64,000 nucleotides of DNA from an uncultured Saprospiraceae bacterium. GTDB lineage: Bacteria; Bacteroidota; Bacteroidia; Chitinophagales; Saprospiraceae. The translations under genes were made by a program, and so were the position numbers. The stretch spans positions 1 to 64,000 of the forward strand of contig CAJQRD010000026.1 of assembly GCA_905480605.1 (NCBI GenBank), read 5' to 3'. How positions within the stretch are numbered: position 1 is the first letter of the stretch; each line of letters opens with the position of its first letter. Of the stretch, positions 26,401-35,907 are shown piece by piece. The notes under the pieces are model-generated. The model was not told the DNA's origin. It saw only the letters and a program-made list of their open reading frames with translations, and did no database searches.

Positions 26401-27741
26401 ATGAGTCAAAACAAAAAAGCATTCTGGACTTTAACTGTAGCATTAGCTGGATTCTTATTCGGTTTTGATACTGTTGTAATCTCTGGAGCCAATCTACCCA
26501 TAAAAGAATTGTGGCAAACATCTCCAGCCTTTCATGGATGGTTCATTATGTCCATGGCACTTTGGGGAACAGTAATTGGATCACTTCTAGGAGGTATTCC
26601 AACGAATAAATTAGGTCGTAAAAAAACCTTATTTTGGATAGGTGTTTTGTATGCTATTTCAGCATTAGGTTCAGCATTGGCTCCTGATCCATTCAGCTTC
26701 TCATTTTTTAGATTTATTGGTGGGCTTGGTGTTGGCGCTTCAAGTGTAGCTGTGCCGACCTATCTTTCAGAAGTATCTAACAAAAAGGAAAGAGGAAGTG
26801 TTGTGGCCAGATATCAGTTTATGATTGTCTTTGGAATTTTCATTGCATTCTTTAGCAATTATTTGCTCAAGGGTGTAGGTGGAGATATAGATTGGAGATT
26901 GATGTTAGGTGTAGAAACCATTCCAGCAATCATATATTGTATTATGGTATTAGGAGTTCCCAATAGTCCTAGATGGTTGTTGCTTCATAAAAATGATGAA
27001 GAAGGAGCAAGAGAGGTATTGCTGTCTATTGGTACTGAAGATATCGAACAATCAATTGTTGAAATAAAAAAATCTGTCAGTGAAACTTCAGTGCAGTCTA
27101 AAGGACTGTTTAGTGGTAAATATTCTAAACCGTTAGGACTTGCATTTATGCTTGCTTTCTTTAATCAGCTATCAGGAATTAATTTTGTGCTTTACTATGC
27201 TCCAGAAATATTAGAACAAGCAGGACTTGCTGGCAAAGAATCGTTAAGCAGCTCAATTTCAATTGGAGCAGTCAATCTAATATTTACTATGTTAGGTATG
27301 TACTTGATTGACAAATTGGGAAGAAAGACACTTATGCTTTTAGGTTCAGTTGGTTATATTGTAAGTTTATCAATGGTAGCCTACGCATTCTTTTCAGTAG
27401 CGAGCAGTGGCTTTATGTTGTTTTTCATTTGTCTATTTATTGCAGCTCATGCTATCGGACAAGGCGCAGTAATTTGGGTTTTCATTTCTGAGATATTCCC
27501 TACTAAAGTCAGAGCTTTTGGACAATCTTTTGGTTCTGGAACACACTGGGTATTTGCAGCTTTGATCACTGCAATAACACCATTTTTCCTTGACAGCAAT
27601 GATGGCGTATTCAAAGACAACCCTTGGCCAATATTTGCATTTTTTGCAGGCTTCATGGTTTTGCAACTTCTTTGGGTTTTAATAACAATGCCAGAGACGA
27701 AAGGCAAGTCACTTGAAGAACTACAAGCTGAATTGACATAA
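26401..27741 (+). CDS. Sugar porter family MFS transporter
   Basis: A 446-residue, 12-helix permease with sugar-porter signatures: GFDTVVISGA in helix 1, NKLGRKKTLFWIG in the first loop, RFIGGLGVGASSVAVPTYLS then EVSNKKERG, VPNSPRWLLLH, QLSGINFVLYYAPEIL, DKLGRKTLMLLG and MPETKGKSLEEL at the C-terminus. It imports a monosaccharide by proton symport across the inner membrane. The GH32 gene lies 49 bp downstream on the same strand, and xylBA 5 kb further, so fructose or xylose are the likely substrates. XylE-like proteins and fructose porters cannot be separated by eye. Confidence 0.94.
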   Translation: MSQNKKAFWTLTVALAGFLFGFDTVVISGANLPIKELWQTSPAFHGWFIMSMALWGTVIGSLLGGIPTNKLGRKKTLFWIGVLYAISALGSALAPDPFSFSFFRFIGGLGVGASSVAVPTYLSEVSNKKERGSVVARYQFMIVFGIFIAFFSNYLLKGVGGDIDWRLMLGVETIPAIIYCIMVLGVPNSPRWLLLHKNDEEGAREVLLSIGTEDIEQSIVEIKKSVSETSVQSKGLFSGKYSKPLGLAFMLAFFNQLSGINFVLYYAPEILEQAGLAGKESLSSSISIGAVNLIFTMLGMYLIDKLGRKTLMLLGSVGYIVSLSMVAYAFFSVASSGFMLFFICLFIAAHAIGQGAVIWVFISEIFPTKVRAFGQSFGSGTHWVFAALITAITPFFLDSNDGVFKDNPWPIFAFFAGFMVLQLLWVLITMPETKGKSLEELQAELT

Positions 27742-27790
27742 AAATATGATTACTTTATATCTATTATCTAAATAATTATACAGCTAAAAA

Positions 27791-29797
27791 ATGAAGGTAT
27801 CGGGCTTATTAATAATATTTTCCATAGGCATAATTTCTTTTTGGAGTTGTAATAATTCTAAAAAAAAACTAGTCCCAGAAGACTACTATAACGAAAAGCA
27901 TCGTTCACAGTTTCATTTTTCACCAGAAGCCAATTGGATGAATGATCCTAACGGTATGGTTTTCTACGAAGACGAATATCATTTGTTTTACCAATACTAT
28001 CCTGACTCTACTGTGTGGGGTCCAATGCATTGGGGACATGCTATAAGCACTGATCTTGTCCATTGGAACCATTTACCTATTGCCCTTTATCCTGATGAAC
28101 ATGGTTTGATATTTAGTGGCAGTGCAGTAGTAGATTGGAACAACACATCTGGTTTTGGTATAGATGACAAACCACCTCTTGTTGCTATATTTAGTTATCA
28201 TGATATGGAAAAAGAAAAAGCAGGAGATGATGATTTTCAAACACAAGGCATAGCCTACAGCAACGATAAGGGTCGGACATGGACTACATTTAAAAACAAT
28301 CCCGTAATTAAAAACCCAGGCGTGAGAGACTTTCGTGACCCTAAAGTTATTTGGCATAAAGAAAGTAAGCAATGGGTAATGGCGGTTGCGGCTTTGGATC
28401 ATTTGATGATTTACAGTTCATTGGATTTGAAAAAATGGAATCTTCAAAGTGAATTTGGGAAAGATATTGGAAATCATGACGGCGTTTGGGAATGTCCAGA
28501 TTTATTTCCTTTAAAATCAGATACCGGAGAAGAGTATTGGGTGCTTATTCAAAACATGGGAACTGGTAATCCAAACGGAGGTTCTGGGACTCAATATTTC
28601 ATTGGCCAGTTTGATGGAAAAGAATTTACAATGGATGAAAATTTCATGAAGTTATTGGGCAAGCAAAAAGCTGTTGTACCAGAAGGAAAAGTATTTGACT
28701 CTTTTGAAGAAGGCTTTGCCAATTGGAGCGTAGAAGGTACTGCATTTGGTTCTGGTCCAGTAAATCCTAATGATACAAATCAAAAAAATATAAATGGCAT
28801 AATGGGAAAGAAACTGGTAAGTTCTTTCAATGGTGACAATTCCTCAAAAGGTAAAATGACTTCCAAAACATTTATAATTAAAGATAAAGCTATCAACTTC
28901 CTGGTAAGCGGAGGCAATCACAGAGGTCGCACATTCATAGGTTTATTTGTAGACGGAAAACAAGTTAGGCAAGCTGAGGGAAGAAATAATGAAAACTTAG
29001 AATGGTCTGGCTGGGATGTTTCAGGATTCAAAGGCAAGAAAGCACATATAGAAATCATCGACAACTATAAAGGCGACTGGGGTCATATAAATATTGATGA
29101 AATTACATTTTCAGAGGTAGTAGCATCAGCAGAAAAAACTAAAAGTGTGTGGCTAGATGCCGGCAGGGACAATTACGCTGGTGTAACATGGTCAGATATT
29201 CCTGACAAAGATGGAAGACGGATATTTTTGGGATGGATGAGCAATTGGGCATATGCTCAAGTCGTACCTACAACTAAATGGCGAAGCGCCATGACAATTC
29301 CGTGGACGCTTGAGATCAATCATGTGGATGGTATTCCAAGATTGGTTGGTAAGCCTATCAAGGAACTGGAAAAATTAGCAAAAGGCGAATGGCAAAATAT
29401 CAATTTTGCAAGCCAAGTTCCTAAAAGTGGCTTATATGAATTATTGATTACTGCAAATGAAATAAATCAAACTCCTTTCAGTTTTGAATTATCCAATAAG
29501 CAAAATGAAAAAATTTCTTTCAATTATTCTGATGGCATTTTCTCACTAGATCGAACCAAATCTGGGAACAATAGTTTTTCTCCTGATTTTCCGGGAGTAC
29601 ATACAACGACGAGAATTTCAGATAATGAAAACTTAAAAATACATGCTTTTGTAGATCATTCCTCCATAGATATTTTCTTGGATGACGGACAAAATGTTTT
29701 TACAGATTTATTCTTTCCTTCAGAATTGTATACACATATAAAAATTAAAGGAAATGGCGAATTTCAGTTAAGAGAGTTAAAGGGAATTTGGAAGTAA
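27791..29797 (+). CDS. Glycoside hydrolase family 32 lipoprotein (levanase/inulinase-type)
   Basis: A 668-residue lipoprotein with lipobox IISFWSC (Cys 20), so it is anchored in a membrane facing outward. GH32 motifs are NWMNDPNGMVF (nucleophile Asp at about 52), VRDFRDPKV (Asp at about 180) and VWECPDLFPL (acid/base Glu at about 233). Between about residues 295 and 450 the five-bladed propeller is interrupted by a beta-sandwich-like insert (DSFEEGFANWSVEGTAFGSG, VSGGNHRGRTFIGLFVDGK, GHINIDEITFSE), common in Bacteroidota GH32 enzymes. The propeller then resumes (IFLGWMSNWAYAQVVPTTKW), followed by the C-terminal beta-sandwich (HAFVDHSSIDIFLDDGQ). It releases fructose from fructans or sucrose for the adjacent MFS porter. 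Confidence 0.95.
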   Translation: MKVSGLLIIFSIGIISFWSCNNSKKKLVPEDYYNEKHRSQFHFSPEANWMNDPNGMVFYEDEYHLFYQYYPDSTVWGPMHWGHAISTDLVHWNHLPIALYPDEHGLIFSGSAVVDWNNTSGFGIDDKPPLVAIFSYHDMEKEKAGDDDFQTQGIAYSNDKGRTWTTFKNNPVIKNPGVRDFRDPKVIWHKESKQWVMAVAALDHLMIYSSLDLKKWNLQSEFGKDIGNHDGVWECPDLFPLKSDTGEEYWVLIQNMGTGNPNGGSGTQYFIGQFDGKEFTMDENFMKLLGKQKAVVPEGKVFDSFEEGFANWSVEGTAFGSGPVNPNDTNQKNINGIMGKKLVSSFNGDNSSKGKMTSKTFIIKDKAINFLVSGGNHRGRTFIGLFVDGKQVRQAEGRNNENLEWSGWDVSGFKGKKAHIEIIDNYKGDWGHINIDEITFSEVVASAEKTKSVWLDAGRDNYAGVTWSDIPDKDGRRIFLGWMSNWAYAQVVPTTKWRSAMTIPWTLEINHVDGIPRLVGKPIKELEKLAKGEWQNINFASQVPKSGLYELLITANEINQTPFSFELSNKQNEKISFNYSDGIFSLDRTKSGNNSFSPDFPGVHTTTRISDNENLKIHAFVDHSSIDIFLDDGQNVFTDLFFPSELYTHIKIKGNGEFQLRELKGIWK

Positions 29798-29927
29798 ATT
29801 ATAATTTATAAATATTATTATATTTTGTTTCGCCTCGATGTTCCTGAGTAGTTTCTATGCTTGACTTTTAATACATCCAAATATTACCACAATTATCAAT
29901 AGTTGCAGAAACTATAAAACTACACAG

Positions 29928-30340
29928 CTAAATGATTGGAGTAATTCATCAATAACTTTGTCTTTTCCTTTCTTCTTATTTTGAAAACTTTATAGATTAT
30001 TCAAATTATAAAAATATAAATGATCGGATTGAATATTGTAGGAATCTTAAATGCTAAAAACCCTATTATTCCTACTAATGTTGACTCACCAATTACAAAT
30101 GAATTGATTGCCAAATACTCTACAAAATCATATTGTCCAAAGATTAAAAATATTTTTTCGCTTTCTTCTTATGTGCTCAGTTACAATTTCATTGAACAAG
30201 AATCCCTTATCCATAATCTTTATGGTTGATATAGCATTATTCAAAATGGATTTAAAAGAAATTTTTAGTATTTGTGATTTTTCACCACAATTCGGACAAA
30301 AATTTTTATAAAGTTCAATATTGCAAGTGATTCATTTCAT
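29928..30340 (-). pseudogene. Decayed DUF3667 domain gene, not detected as an ORF
   Basis: On the minus strand a reading frame from ATG 30340 reads MK, a TGA, then ITCNIELYKNFCPNCGEKSQ. The TGA replaces what should be the first zinc-ribbon Cys. It continues ILKISFKSILNNAISTIKIM, then DKGFLFNEIVTEHIRRKRKN and IFNLW, the typical DUF3667 layout of zinc ribbon followed by DxGFL. At about 30135 the frame shifts to FGQYDFVEYLAINSFVIGES, then TLVGIIGFLAFKIPTIFNPI, with another in-frame TGA at 30001 and a final TAG at 29928. The middle membrane part usual for the family looks deleted. Several independent lesions make real decay more likely than sequencing error. Confidence 0.7.
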
Positions 30341-30485
30341 TTGATTCTTCTTTTTACTTACTGAGTACATTTCACTAACTAAATCTCAAAATAATATCTA
30401 TTGGATAAAACCCATTACTCTCAACTGTTTTTTTTATAATTTCAATTTTTAGAGAACACCTTGTGAAACTAATGGTTATACCATT

Positions 30486-31112
30486 GTGATTGAACAAGAT
30501 AAGAAAAAAGCGTTTGGGACTGAGCCTTTATCTAAAGTACTCATAAGTCAAGCCATTCCGGCAGGAATAGGTATTTTGATAATGTCCCTCTACGGTATAG
30601 TCGATACCATATTTGTAGGCCGCTGGGTTGGTAGCAATGGGATTGGCGCCATTACAGTGGCTATGCCCATAGCTTTCTTAATTGCCAGTATGGGAATGGC
30701 CATCGGAATAGGTGGATCATCGATTATCTCACGTGCTTTTGGCAACAATGATGATAAAAAAGCCAACCTTACGTTCAACAATATGGTATTACTCAATGTG
30801 ATACTCAATATAATCATCGTCATCTCATGTTATATTTTCAGATCTGAATTGATCACTTTATTTGGAGCCAAAGGAGCATTGTATGAACCTTCCTTAGAAT
30901 ACTTCACCATTGTATTACTCGGTACTCCATTTCTTGCCTGGGCGATGATGTGCAACAATGTAATTAGATCATTAGGATATCCGCGCATGGCAATGTATAC
31001 TCTGGTTATCCCTTCCATTTTAAACACCATTGTTGATCCTATTCTTATCGCTGGTTTTGACATGGGACTTTGCTGGTGCCGCCTGGTCGACCACAATTTC
31101 ATATCTCGCTAG
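30486..31112 (+). CDS. MATE family efflux transporter, N-terminal fragment
   Basis: A GTG-started fragment of 208 residues with the start of a MATE protein (PLSKVLISQAIPAGIGILIM, SLYGIVDTIFVGRWVGSNGI, MGMAIGIGGSSIISRAFGNN, NVIRSLGYPRMAMYTLVIPS, ILNTIVDPILIAGFDMG). The true frame ends at about 31070; the last 13 residues (LCWCRLVDHNFIS) are out of frame. One base too many in GGACTTTGCT compared with the family pattern GFDMGFAGAAW explains the break. The complete protein would be a normal MATE antiporter of about 450 residues in the inner membrane. Confidence 0.88.
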   Translation: MIEQDKKKAFGTEPLSKVLISQAIPAGIGILIMSLYGIVDTIFVGRWVGSNGIGAITVAMPIAFLIASMGMAIGIGGSSIISRAFGNNDDKKANLTFNNMVLLNVILNIIIVISCYIFRSELITLFGAKGALYEPSLEYFTIVLLGTPFLAWAMMCNNVIRSLGYPRMAMYTLVIPSILNTIVDPILIAGFDMGLCWCRLVDHNFISR

Positions 31113-31848
31113 TTTCTTGTACACGGTTTATTTCTTTGCCTTCAAGCAAAACAGTTTGAAGGTTATAAGAAAATATCTTTTTGGCAATTGGAAAATCATC
31201 AAAGAAATATTTAGTATTGGGTCAGTTACATTTGCAAGACAAGGCACAATAAGTGCATTGGCAGTTCTACTCAACAATTACTTATTTTCTTTTGGTGGTG
31301 AAGTCGCTATTTCAGCATATGGCATAGTAAGTAAGGTTATGATGTTTGTAAATGTCCCAGCACTTGGTATCACACAAGGTTATGTACCTATATTAGGCTA
31401 CAATCATGGTGCAAAATTATTCGACAGAGTCAATAAGCTAACTGCATTGGCTATGAAATACGCTACTGGTCTAGCTATGATTTTGTTTGTAGTTGTTATG
31501 ATTTTCACACCTCAAATTGTAAGCATATTTACAACTGACAATGCGCTTATCGATGTTACTATTCCTGCCATCAGATACACTTTCCTAGCCACACCATTGA
31601 TAGCTATCAGTCTTTTGGGCAGCGCTTATTTTCAGGCCATTGGAAAAGCTTTACCTACTATGTTGCTTGCTTTACTAAAACAAGGTATATTTCTAATTCC
31701 ATTAATTCTCATACTTCCTAGGTTCTTTGACCTAAATGGTATTTGGTGGGCCTTTCCATTGTCTGACATAGGAGCTGCATTTGTTACTTTGGTCTATTTA
31801 TATTACAATAGAAAAAGAAGAAGTAAATTTTTGAAAATGCAATATTAA
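31030..31848 (+). CDS. MATE family efflux transporter, C-terminal fragment
   Basis: It continues the previous gene in the next frame: FAGAAWSTTISYLASFLYTV, GSVTFARQGTISALAVLLNN, ALGITQGYVPILGYNHGAK and a final helix region ILPRFFDLNGIWWAFPLSDI. The first 15 residues of this ORF are antiframe translation of the N-terminal fragment. It supplies the second half of the 12-helix transporter. MATE proteins export drugs or metabolites in exchange for Na+ or H+; the substrate is unknown, and I see no link to the sugar genes around it. Confidence 0.88.
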   Translation: MLILFLSLVLTWDFAGAAWSTTISYLASFLYTVYFFAFKQNSLKVIRKYLFGNWKIIKEIFSIGSVTFARQGTISALAVLLNNYLFSFGGEVAISAYGIVSKVMMFVNVPALGITQGYVPILGYNHGAKLFDRVNKLTALAMKYATGLAMILFVVVMIFTPQIVSIFTTDNALIDVTIPAIRYTFLATPLIAISLLGSAYFQAIGKALPTMLLALLKQGIFLIPLILILPRFFDLNGIWWAFPLSDIGAAFVTLVYLYYNRKRRSKFLKMQY

Positions 31849-31852
31849 TATT

Positions 31853-32195
31853 CTGAATAGCGCATTTAAATAGCACTATTCTTTTAAAAAATAATTTACA
31901 ATTTACTGAAAATTATTATTTATACTTTGCCTCGCCGGCAAGGCTTTCCCCATCTGAAACTGATGGTTCAGTTCTCTCCTTTTAAAGCAAGGTTTACTTG
32001 CTTTAATCCACTGAAAGTGGACCACTCATTCATGTCTTGACACAAAAACAGAAACAAAAAACTCAAGGCTGTCTGTATTTTTAACGGCTCCAAAGATTTA
32101 AAAACCTAAACAAGCTCAAACTCGCTTTCATCTCAAACATGCCATTGTTTTTTTAACGGTTCTTAAACCTTTTACACCTAAAATTCAGAATGTCG
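31853..32195. repeat. Dispersed intergenic repeat, copy 3, with internal insert
   Basis: It begins with CTGAATAGCGCATTT as in copy 2, then CTTTGCCTCGCCGGCAAGGC (31925). The common core resumes after an extra segment of about 80 bp and runs through ACACAAAAACAGAAACAAAA, CCTAAACAAGC, AACATGCCATTG and ACCTAAAATTCAGAATGTCG (32176-32195). It lies 4 bp after the MATE gene. Confidence 0.87.
31950..32021. repeat. Three consecutive short hairpins inside repeat copy 3
   Basis: CCATC/GATGG (31950-31966), a perfect 10-bp TTAAAGCAAG/CTTGCTTTAA stem with a 5-base loop (31982-32006), and TCCACT/AGTGGA with a 3-base loop (32007-32021) follow one another. They are absent from copies 1 and 2. Confidence 0.8.
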
Positions 32196-32637
32196 AATCA
32201 CTAGCTAAGTAAAACTTCTCACTTTTGAATTTAATTTTTTTGTGTAACTAAAATAGCTTATTCGGGTAATATTTTAGAAGAAAGTGAATTGCAACCTTCT
32301 ATATTTTCATCACAAAGACATAACTGAAGAGAGTTGATTTTCATAATGATATACCTGATCTGAAAAATTATTTTTGATTTAAATACAAATCTTCTTTAAT
32401 CCTTCTTAGTCTTCAAAGACGAATCACCCCTTTATAAATAATTAAGTAAATAGCTAAAAAAATATGGATTCCATTAAAGGCTTAATTAAATTCCATATGT
32501 TTATATAGAGGAACAAAGAATAACGATTACAAACAAAGCGATATAATGTTGATTAGGATACTTGACCGATTTTGAAATCATGAATTTAACCATGTGTTGA
32601 GGCCTTCTAATTTAACAATAAGTGTATCTTTATATCT
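32196..32637. other. Intergenic region before xylB, 442 bp
   Basis: No gene is seen on either strand. A near-palindrome ATATGGATTCC...AATTCCATAT lies at about 32461-32501 and could be an operator, but there is no second copy to compare. TATCTTTA at 32625-32632 is one base off the -7 consensus and close to the xylB ATG, so transcription may start almost at the gene. Confidence 0.5.
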
Positions 32638-34122
32638 ATGTATTATTTAGGTTTAGATATTGGAAGTTCGTCAGTTAAAGTAGCTCTAGTTGAAGCTTCA
32701 ACTGGGAAGAACATTCTTTGTGTAAATGAACCTCCAAATGAAATGGAGATTCAATCATTACAAGTCAATTGGGCAGAACAAGATCCAGAGACTTGGTGGC
32801 ATTTCACTTGTAAAGCGATTAAAAGAGTTCTATCTGAAACAAGAATAGATGTTTCCAAAATATCCTCGATTGGCATATCATACCAGATGCACGGTCTGGT
32901 TATAGTTGACGATAAAGGAGCACCGCTAAGAAATGCTATTATTTGGTGTGATAGTCGAGCTGTTGATATCGGGAAGAATGCTTTTCATGACCTTGGAAAA
33001 GAAAAGTGTGCCACCCATCTTCTTAATTCCCCTGGCAATTTTACTGCATCAAAATTAAAATGGGTTAAAGACAACGAACCGGAAATCTATAGCAGAATCT
33101 ATAAATACATGTTACCAGGTGACTACATTGCTTATAAATTAAGTGGTAATATCAATACAACGGCGAATGGATTGTCAGAAGGCATTCTTTGGGACTATGA
33201 AAATAACTGCGTAGCCAATTGGTTGTTAAATTATTATAGCTTAGACACTGGCCTTACACCAGATATTGTCGAAAACTTTACGCAACAAGCTGTCATTTCG
33301 CCAATAGCATCTGAAGAAACAGGTTTATCAATTGGATTAGCCATTACCTACAGAGCAGGTGATCAGCCAAACAATGCACTAACGCTTGGCGTCTTAAAAC
33401 CAGGTCAAGTCGCTGCAACAGGGGGAACATCTGGAGTTATTTATGCCGTAACAGAGTGTAGAAAATTTGATGAAATAAGTAAAGTAAATCATTTTGCACA
33501 TATCAACTATTCTAAAGCCAATCCTACCATTGGCAGATTACTTAATATCAATGGCGCTGGAATACAGTTTCGATGGTTGCTAAACAATATGGCAGCATCT
33601 TCATATGAAGAAATGAATATTAAAGCTGAAGAAGTAGAAATTGGATGCGATGGTTTGGTGATACTACCTTTTGGCAATGGTGCTGAACGTATGTTCGATA
33701 ATAAAATTCTAGGTACACAAATTAAACATCTAAATTTAAACAGACATCAAGATGCACACATGTATCGAGCAGCCTTAGAAGGCATTGCTTTTTCTTTTGT
33801 ATATGGAATGGACTTATTAAAAAAAGATAATACAGCTATTGATGTGATCCGTGCTGGTAATGACAACTTGTTTCGTTCTTCAATCTTTGCAACAACGATC
33901 GCCACGCTTATCGGTCAGAAAATAGATATTTATAATACTACTGGGGCTGTAGGTGCAGCACGTGCTTCTGGAGTCATTAATCAGGATTTTAAATCCTTTG
34001 AAAATAACATCATAGCCAATGATTATGTGATGAGCTACTACCCTATCACAGAATCCTCTCCTTATAAAAAAGCATATCAACATTGGAGAAATGCATTAGA
34101 AATAACATTAAAAAGTAAATAG
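32638..34122 (+). CDS. xylB: Xylulokinase
   Basis: A 494-residue FGGY-family sugar kinase. It phosphorylates D-xylulose to xylulose 5-phosphate with ATP in the cytosol. Motifs: the phosphate-1 loop [39 protein letters not shown], the hinge [20 protein letters not shown] then [11 protein letters not shown], and AAGAV-like [14 protein letters not shown] near the C-terminus. Length is normal. xylA follows after 4 bp, so the two form an operon for xylose entry into the pentose phosphate pathway. No xylR-type regulator gene is adjacent. Confidence 0.95.
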   Translation: MYYLGLDIGSSSVKVALVEASTGKNILCVNEPPNEMEIQSLQVNWAEQDPETWWHFTCKAIKRVLSETRIDVSKISSIGISYQMHGLVIVDDKGAPLRNAIIWCDSRAVDIGKNAFHDLGKEKCATHLLNSPGNFTASKLKWVKDNEPEIYSRIYKYMLPGDYIAYKLSGNINTTANGLSEGILWDYENNCVANWLLNYYSLDTGLTPDIVENFTQQAVISPIASEETGLSIGLAITYRAGDQPNNALTLGVLKPGQVAATGGTSGVIYAVTECRKFDEISKVNHFAHINYSKANPTIGRLLNINGAGIQFRWLLNNMAASSYEEMNIKAEEVEIGCDGLVILPFGNGAERMFDNKILGTQIKHLNLNRHQDAHMYRAALEGIAFSFVYGMDLLKKDNTAIDVIRAGNDNLFRSSIFATTIATLIGQKIDIYNTTGAVGAARASGVINQDFKSFENNIIANDYVMSYYPITESSPYKKAYQHWRNALEITLKSK

Positions 34123-34126
34123 AATT

Positions 34127-35443
34127 ATGGCAAGTCAAGAGTATTTTAAAGGAATTGGCAAAATACCTTATGAAGGTCATCTCTCGGATAATCCACTGGC
34201 ATTTAAATACTACAACCCTGAACAAATGGTTGCTGGCAAATCTATGCGAGAGCACTTCAAATTTGCCATTGCCTATTGGCATACATTCTGTGGTCAAGGC
34301 TCAGATCCTTTTGGACCAGGCACACAAAATTTTCTTTGGGACCAATCCTCTAATCCTCTTCAAGCCGCAAAAGATAAAGCTGATGCTGCATTTGAGTTTA
34401 TTTCAAAACTAGGATTTGATTATTTCTGTTTTCATGATTTTGACCTGATTCAGGAAGGAGCAACCTTCGCCGAATCAGAAAATCGCTTAGAAACAATTGT
34501 AGATTATATAAAAACCAAAAAAGCAGAAACAGGCATCAAACTTTTGTGGGGAACTTCCAATTGTTTTTCCAATCCTCGTTATATGAATGGTGCCGCAACC
34601 AATCCAGACTTTAATGTGGTTGCAAGAGCAGGCGGACAAATCAAACTAGCCTTGGATGCGACCATCAAATTAGGTGGTGAGAATTATGTTTTCTGGGGAG
34701 GGCGAGAAGGTTACATGTCATTGCTTAATACAGATATGGGAAGAGAATTGGATCATATGGGGCAGTTTTTATCTATGGCCAGAGACTACGCAAGAGCTCA
34801 AGGGTTTAAAGGAAACTTCCTCATAGAACCAAAACCAATGGAGCCTATGAAACACCAATACGATTTTGACGCGGCTACAGCTATCGGATTTTTAAAAGAA
34901 TATGGTTTACACAAAGACTTCAAATTAAACATCGAAGTTAATCATGCAACTCTGGCACAACATACATTTCAACACGAACTGGAAGTAGCTGCAAAATCTG
35001 ACATGCTGGGCAGTATAGATGCCAATAGAGGTGATTACCAAAACGGATGGGATACCGATCAGTTTCCAAATAATATACAAGAAACAACAGAGGCGATGCT
35101 TATATTTTTAAAAGCCGGTGGATTGCAAGGCGGGGGAATAAATTTTGATGCAAAAATTAGGCGAAACTCCACGGATATGGAAGATCTTTTTCATGCACAC
35201 ATTGGAGGAGCCGATACATTCGCTAGAGCCCTGCTTACAGCTGAAAAAATAATAAACCTCTCAGCCTATGAGAAATTAAGAGAACAACGTTACAGCTCCT
35301 TCAATTCTGGAAAAGGAAAAGATTTTGAAGCTGGGAAACTTAGCTTAAAAGATCTGTATGAGATTGCCAGCGAAAACGGTGAATTGAAACTACAGAGCGG
35401 AAAACAAGAGTTATTCGAAAACATCATTAATCAGTACATATAA
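34127..35443 (+). CDS. xylA: Xylose isomerase
   Basis: A 438-residue class II xylose isomerase that interconverts D-xylose and D-xylulose, with two divalent metals. Conserved segments: [11 protein letters not shown] with the catalytic His, [39 protein letters not shown] (metal Glu), [19 protein letters not shown] (metal Glu and His), [20 protein letters not shown] (metal Asp), and [14 protein letters not shown]. It sits directly after xylB and the two are certainly co-transcribed. It appears intact. Confidence 0.97.
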   Translation: MASQEYFKGIGKIPYEGHLSDNPLAFKYYNPEQMVAGKSMREHFKFAIAYWHTFCGQGSDPFGPGTQNFLWDQSSNPLQAAKDKADAAFEFISKLGFDYFCFHDFDLIQEGATFAESENRLETIVDYIKTKKAETGIKLLWGTSNCFSNPRYMNGAATNPDFNVVARAGGQIKLALDATIKLGGENYVFWGGREGYMSLLNTDMGRELDHMGQFLSMARDYARAQGFKGNFLIEPKPMEPMKHQYDFDAATAIGFLKEYGLHKDFKLNIEVNHATLAQHTFQHELEVAAKSDMLGSIDANRGDYQNGWDTDQFPNNIQETTEAMLIFLKAGGLQGGGINFDAKIRRNSTDMEDLFHAHIGGADTFARALLTAEKIINLSAYEKLREQRYSSFNSGKGKDFEAGKLSLKDLYEIASENGELKLQSGKQELFENIINQYI

Positions 35444-35583
35444 TATTAACCTAGGTAATGCCTGGAGCAATTAATATAAAATGTCGATTCATAAACTTGA
35501 AATATTCATCTTTTAAGCTCTGACTATTATAAGATTAATTCTCAATTGATTCTTATAACTTTATTGTATAAAAAATAAAATCC

Positions 35584-35832
35584 ATGACCACCAGCTGCAA
35601 CATGTGTCACAAACACATTCAAGAAAACGAACAACATTATACTGTAAATCTTCATAAGGAACGAATGCAGGAAAATGAAATAAATGTGGATTATGCAGAG
35701 ACGATATTGACAACTTGCATAGATTGTGGCCATAAAATTCACAAAGATGCCCTTACTATAGCCCTCAGCGCTCCTGATGCTTTAAGAGCAGAACAGCTAG
35801 CGAAACTCTTAATTCCTTTGGAATTGAATTAA
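35584..35832 (+). CDS. Small protein with two CxxC pairs
   Basis: An 82-residue cytosolic protein with CNMC near the N-terminus and CIDC at about residue 45 (ILTTCIDCGHKIHK), likely a zinc ribbon. The rest is helical (APDALRAEQLAKLLIPLELN). No family recognised. It has an ATG start, 140 bp after xylA and 75 bp before the endonuclease gene on the same strand. Role unknown. Confidence 0.6.
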   Translation: MTTSCNMCHKHIQENEQHYTVNLHKERMQENEINVDYAETILTTCIDCGHKIHKDALTIALSAPDALRAEQLAKLLIPLELN

Positions 35833-35907
35833 CTCAGAATCTATAATCAAATTAAGTTATTTACTTAACAAGTATGATTTGAAAAAGATATTCTTTTACT
35901 TTACAAA

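Noticed and set aside
30020-30311. Plus-strand ORFs in the GH32-MATE gap
   Set aside because: They are antisense to the DUF3667 remnant and have no family pattern of their own.
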